Positions 59,413 through 64,000 of a stretch of 64,000 nucleotides of DNA are shown here, in pieces. The translations under genes and the position numbers were made by a program. The notes under the pieces were generated by a model. It worked only from the letters and a program-made list of their open reading frames with translations. It was not told where the DNA came from and ran no database searches. The stretch's first letter is position 1. The number at the start of each line of letters is the position of its first letter. This DNA is from Anaeramoeba flamelloides. Lineage: Eukaryota; Metamonada; Anaeramoebidae. The stretch is from positions 7,750,001 to 7,814,000 of the forward strand of contig JANTQA010000026.1 in NCBI GenBank assembly GCA_027625915.1. The letters are read 5' to 3'.

Positions 59413-60583
59413 TTAAATATTTTTAAGATTGGCAAGTCTTTGTTCTAAATTTTCTTGCTGCTGATCCTTTTGTTCTTCTTGTTGTTCCAATGGAACATTT
59501 TCCATTTTTTTTAGGCTTTCAAGGCCAAGCTCATCGAATATTTTATTATAAACTTCTTCAGTTTCCTCCTCTTCGTCTGAGTCTTCAAAAATGTCGTCCA
59601 AAACGTCGTCCATTGCTTCTTGCTTGCCTTCCATAAGTTCGTTTTGTTGTTCAAATTGCATCATAATTTTTTGCATCATTGGGAGATTTACACTTCTGTT
59701 CATTGCACCCATGGCCTAAAATTGTTTCAAGTTTTGTTGGAAATTTGAACCAAAATATTTTGTTATAAATTTGTTTTGGAGAATTTTTTGATCAAATTTG
59801 AAAAACCAAAAACCAAAAATTGAAATTAAAAAAAAAAGATTTCAAAGCAGTCAAAAGAGAAGAAAGATTCAATAACACAAACAAGAAGAAAAAAAAAAAA
59901 AAAAAAAAAAAATAAAGAAAAAATTATTTTTAGAAAATTTACCCTAGCTGTTCCTCGCATAGCCTTTGTCATTGTTTGTGTTGATCTGAGGGTTTGTAAC
60001 TTTAAACCAACAGCCTGGAGTTGTGCTTTCATTTTATAAAACTTATGAACTTGTGCTCTTGTTCGAACAAGATCTTTAGCCATAATACGACAGATTTTCT
60101 AATCGAAATGAAAAAAGAAATTGTTGTTTGGATTTTGGTTTGTTTCGTTTTTTTTTTTAGAACAAAACAATCATTGGCAAGGATTTGTAAGGAAAAAAAA
60201 AGTTATGTAAAAAATTCATACAAAAGAAGAAAGAAACAGAGACAGGTGTCAAGATCAAAATTAAAAGAAAATTTTTGATAAAAAGAAATTTAAAAAAAAA
60301 GAAAAGGAACAAATCCAAACGTTTCTTCCTTCTTTTGCTGATTTTTTCATTTCACGAATAATTTGTTTTTCTTGTCGCTGTAATTTTTTTCTTTCTCTTT
60401 CAATTTCTCTTTGGCTTTTTCTTAACATTTTTTGATATTCCTTCAACATTTCTTCCTTTAAAAAATAAAATAAAAAAAAATTCAGAAAGTTGAATAAAAG
60501 AAAAAGAAAAAGAAAAACAGAAAGGAAAAGATAATTTCTAGTTAACATACTGCAGATTTTTTTTTTCCAAAAAGCCAACTCAT
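59413..60583 (-). CDS. ESCRT-III subunit Vps2/CHMP2, four exons, 208 aa
   Basis: Exons (minus strand): 60583-60551, 60455-60321, 60098-59943, 59715-59413. Introns of 95, 222 and 227 bases are all phase 0; intron 2 has an atypical donor, GTTTGG. The product is 208 residues (human CHMP2A is 222 from memory). Vps2/CHMP2 joins Vps24 on the growing ESCRT-III filament, drives membrane constriction in multivesicular-body formation and cytokinesis, and recruits the ATPase Vps4. Seen: MSWLFGKKKS (the family's membrane-inserting start), RELDRER-like REIERERKKLQRQEKQIIRE in helix 1, RIMAKDLVRTRAQVHKFYKM (family hallmark, exon 3), LKLQTLRSTQTMTKAMRGTA, AMGAMNRSVNLPMMQKIMMQ (exon 4), an acidic stretch EDSDEEEETEE, FDELGLE, and a C-terminal MIM1-like LEQRLANLK that should bind the Vps4 MIT domain. 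Net charge runs from basic to acidic as usual. CHMP2 rather than CHMP3 is favoured by the MAKDLVRTR and DELGL motifs. Confidence 0.96.
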
Positions 60584-61022
60584 TTTAAAAGATCAATCAA
60601 AATTTCTTAAAAAGATAAAAATTAAAAAAATGATCTAAGAGTTTTTTTTTTTTGAGGTTAAGGGATTCACCCAATAAGAACAGATTCAAATAAAGCACTT
60701 TACAATTTTCTATTACTTTTATGGCTTCTCTTCAGTTCAAACCCCTAAAAACTTCAAAAAACAATGAAAAAATAAAAATTTTGACTACAACTGATAAATT
60801 CAAATAGGTGTAAAAATTTTTGCTTCACTTTCCGTTTTACAAATTTTTTCCCTTATATTTGGATAAAGCATTTTATTGCCACAGATCTTTATTAACTTTG
60901 TAAAATTAGTTGATCTTCAAACTATTCCAACAAAAGAACTGTTTGAAAAGTTGAGTTGATAGATTTACAAAAATGGAAAATGAATAAAAAGTTTATTACA
61001 TGTGTTTGGTTTTATCAGTATT
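60584..61022. other. CHMP2 upstream region
   Basis: Minus-strand leader and promoter region of CHMP2; no individual element can be supported. Confidence 0.45.
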
Positions 61023-61509
61023 TACTTTTGTCAAAATAATGAGTGCAGAAAAAATTAATTTGTGTTTCAAAATAAAAAGCTTGTTTTTTGGTATATAAGA
61101 CCTATACAAGAATCAATCAAAGAAAACAAACAAGAAACAATAAGTAAATACCATGTTCGTTTCTTAAAGATTTATTATTAATGAAAGATATTCTAAAAAT
61201 GAAGGATCAAATAGGAAAATTTATCTCAAAAAATAGAGTAAATTTTTAAGAAAATTTTGAACAATCAAAAAAACAAAAAAATTTCCAGAAAATTTGGAAA
61301 ATTATGAAAAAAATTTCAACTAATATCAATCCTGATTTAAATTTTACTGAAAACATCAAATGATTTTACTTTCAAGATTTCTTTGAACTTAGGCATACTA
61401 TTTGAATAGTAAATTGGATATTTATTTTCAACATGAAAAAAAAAAAAGCATGGACTAAATTTGAAGCATGTATTATAGTTGTTGGGCATACATTATTTAG
61501 ATCACTGTA
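61023..61509 (-). mobile_element. MITE family 4, diverged copy
   Basis: The right edge GATCACTGTA is the complement of the family start TACAGTGATC, and the interior read on the minus strand follows the 23109-23590 copy throughout (for example TTTTCAGTAAAATTTAAAT, TTTTTGAGATAAATTTT, GATCCTTCATTTTTAGAAT). The left edge is more eroded (TACTTTTGTCAAAATAA). 487 bases, close to the intact copy. Confidence 0.8.
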
Positions 61510-63005
61510 CGATACCAATTGGAAAATAAAAAAACAAAAAAACAAAATGAAATAATAAAAAACGAGGTAGGGTTTTTACAGCTATTTTAAAAAAGTAAAA
61601 TAATTTTTAATAATTTTATAATTATTTGAATTAATTTTTTTTTCAAGTTTGTGTTTGAGATAATTTCTTTTGAAGATAAAACTGTTTTCCTTTAGAAAAA
61701 ACCCAAACCCACCATTAAAAGTTGATTCCCCACTTTATTTAAATAGAAAACTCTTAAAATATAATAATACTGAAAAAAAATTCACTTTATTAAAATTGAA
61801 AACTTCAAAAAAGTTTTAAAAAAGTAATAAAATTTTAAAAGTCGTTGTATTTATGTCCCTATTTATTTGATGAAAAAATTTTATGTGAGAGAATTTTAAG
61901 ATGAGAAAACTCAAGAGATATGATTATAATTATAATATTGATTCTTAAATGGGATAATTATATTTCATTCGATATTTGAAATTTCCTTCAAATAAAACTA
62001 GTAGCGTACTTTACGATAAGAATATGAGTGGTTTTGATTTTCTGATTTTCTGTAAGAAAATACAGAATTCAAACTTTTATTATATTTTTTATTAAAATAT
62101 GATCAAATAACTTTAATAATAAAAAAGTTCAAAATTAATATTTTTATCTTGAAATTTCACTATTAATTTTCGAAATATATTTTTTTTCTTATTGAATTTG
62201 AGATTTTTTTCATACATCTTTGTTTCTATTGACGTTGTGAAATACTTTTATTTTTTTTCAAAAAGTTCATTTTTAAAAATAAATGTTAATCAATGAGTGT
62301 GTTTAATATTTTTTTTTTTGTTTTTATGGTAAAACACAATATAAATAATTATTTTCATACTTTGGAAAAATAGGACACTGCATAATAAAAAAAACAATAA
62401 AAATAAATTATTCCAACAATATTTCTATTTTCCGATCACAAAGAAATTAGAAAACGGGTTTTTGAGCTGATTGTAAATATTAAATCTTAAAAAATAGCTG
62501 TTAAAACAAGATTTTTTCAATTTAAGATTATATTGATAACCAGAAAAGTGATAAATGTAGTATAAAAAATAGAAAAAAATCCTGAATTAGTAAATAATAT
62601 TTATTTATTATCCTAGAAAAGTCAAAATAGTTTTTTTTCTTACAAAGATACCAAAAAATCCAATAATAAAACTCATTTTCTTGCTCTATAAAAATAAATT
62701 AGATGTTTTAAATAATAATTTTTTTACAAGTCATTTTATAATAAAAACGATCTGATCATTGAACGTTAATATATTTGTTTTTGCAAGTAAAAGAAAATTT
62801 TACAAAACATTTATATGATGATGAAATCTTACTTTGAGCGATTTCTGATAGTTTATATAAACAAATAAAAATTTTTATCAAATTTTTATTTCAAATCTTA
62901 CCAGAAAAAGGCGTCTAATGACTAACCATTTGTCCACTCTCTGAATTTGATGCCATAAATTTATTCACTTGAAAATGTATACTATAACAGATAAAATTTT
63001 AAAAC
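61510..63005. other. intergenic, no gene seen
   Basis: A+T-rich spacer without coding frames or recognised repeats. Confidence 0.5.
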
Positions 63006-63570
63006 TAAACTCTTTTTCAGTCAAAGGGGCCCAGTTTTATTGAAGAAATGGAAGACATTCTATGACTTTAATTCATTACTCTTATCAAACTAAAATTTTC
63101 AATTTTTAGATCAAAATCATTTTTTCTCATTTTGTAAAATTTTGTTTTTTTTAAAATTTTTTTTTTTGTTTTTTTTTTTCTTCTTTTTTTTCTTATTCCT
63201 TTTTTTAAAAATTAACTTTGAAAAAAAAATATTTAAAAAACGAAATAAACATTAAGAAAAGTTAAGCTTTGTCTGTTCTTTTAAAATTCATACATTTACA
63301 AGTAAAAAATCTTATTATCAACGATTTTAATTTCCTAAAGAAATTGAGAATTTTGCACGAGTCGTTCCAATGAATGGGCCAAAAAATTTTTTAACATTTT
63401 TTTTTTTTTTTGAAATTTATGGTACGTTCAGGAATTTCTTTTATAATTATGGACTCTTATAAGAAGTTTATTATTTCTCGTATTTCTAAAAAATCTAAGT
63501 TTGGTTGATTCTTAAAAATAAAGTGACTTTTTCATTTTTGGCTGTGCCCCTTTGAGTGAAATGGAGTTTA
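63006..63570 (+). mobile_element. MITE family 3, reference copy (565 bp)
   Basis: TAAACTCTTTTTCAGTCAAA followed by GGGGCCCAG at the left; CTGTGCCCCTTTGAGTGAAA then TGGAGTTTA at the right, giving a terminal inverted repeat of about 29 bases with few mismatches, TA at each end. The centre is a long T-rich tract. No coding frame. Confidence 0.85.
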
Positions 63571-64000
63571 TAATTCCGTGATACTACACCCAAATTAAAA
63601 AAAAATCTAAAACCTAATTATACTAGTTAAAAGAATAAAAATATAAACTTTTATCATGATTGATAATATCTTTGTTATTTCAAAATAATTTATCTTATTT
63701 TTTTTTGATTCTTATTTATTATTTAACTCTTCTTTTTCCATATAAATTCTTACTTAAGTACCAAGTTCCCAGTAGAAAATAGTGAAATCATTAATAAAAA
63801 CTCTTGAAAAGTTCTATAATCTGATTTTAACTTTGCTCACCCGTACTTACTTGTGATAAAATGGAGAATTTTCACAGTTCGAACAATTTTCACAATTTAA
63901 AACTTCGAAGATACTATGAATTTTTACTTTTACAATCACATCATTTCCATTTAAAATCTATAGGCACAAAAAAAAATTCCAAAGTTTTAATTCAATTATT
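63571..64000. other. window end, no gene seen
   Basis: A+T-rich DNA after the last MITE; nothing recognised. A gene starting beyond the window cannot be excluded. Confidence 0.45.

Noticed and set aside
1-64000. CRISPR arrays, tRNA genes, bacterial operons
   Set aside because: No regularly spaced direct repeats, no convincing A/B boxes with a cloverleaf, and introns show the DNA is eukaryotic.

Overview
The window is very A+T-rich (roughly one fifth G+C by eye), gene-poor and eukaryotic. It holds six genes with supportable coding sequence. Three have spliceosomal introns whose reading frames join cleanly at GT..AG sites. No ribosomal RNA, tRNA, operon or bacterial feature was seen. The gene set (Arp3, a Vps2/CHMP2 ESCRT-III subunit, a cytosolic stefin, a RhoGEF joined to a kelch propeller, poly-Asn-rich proteins) points to an amoeboid protist with an actin and endomembrane toolkit. 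Long transposon-filled intergenic DNA argues against compact Dictyostelium-type genomes. An Anaeramoeba-like or similar amoeba is the best guess, but this is inference only.

Layout. 1-6.4 kb: no gene; a TTAA-flanked foldback element and several MITEs, one nested in another. 6.5-8.1 kb (+): intronless seven-blade WD40 protein with a large Asn-rich insert. 8.1-14.7 kb: no gene. 14.7-17.1 kb (-): intronless 802-residue unknown protein with an acidic/Ser/Lys-rich middle. 17.1-29.4 kb: no gene, many DNA-transposon relics. 29.4-29.7 kb (-): stefin-type cystatin. 30-35 kb: a dense MITE cluster with a nested insertion and a patch of ATCGTGAT/ATCGCGAT-like words. 35.9-38.5 kb (-): five-exon Arp3, exactly 418 residues. 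42.4-56.1 kb (-): an eight-exon gene for an 870-residue IQ-DH-PH-kelch protein. Two of its introns exceed 4 kb; one holds a decayed LINE on the opposite strand and the other a TIR element. 59.4-60.6 kb (-): four-exon Vps2/CHMP2. 60.6-64 kb: no gene, two more MITEs.

How the genes fit together. Arp3 (branched actin nucleation), the RhoGEF-kelch protein (Rho-family GTPase activation, probably at membranes or the cortex) and CHMP2 (membrane scission) are all cell-cortex and membrane functions, but nothing shows co-regulation. The most striking part of the window is its repeat content: at least four families of non-coding terminal-inverted-repeat elements, most flanked by TA, in 18 copies, with three clear nestings that give a relative order of insertion. 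An alanine replaces the expected aspartate in the second phosphate-binding loop of Arp3.
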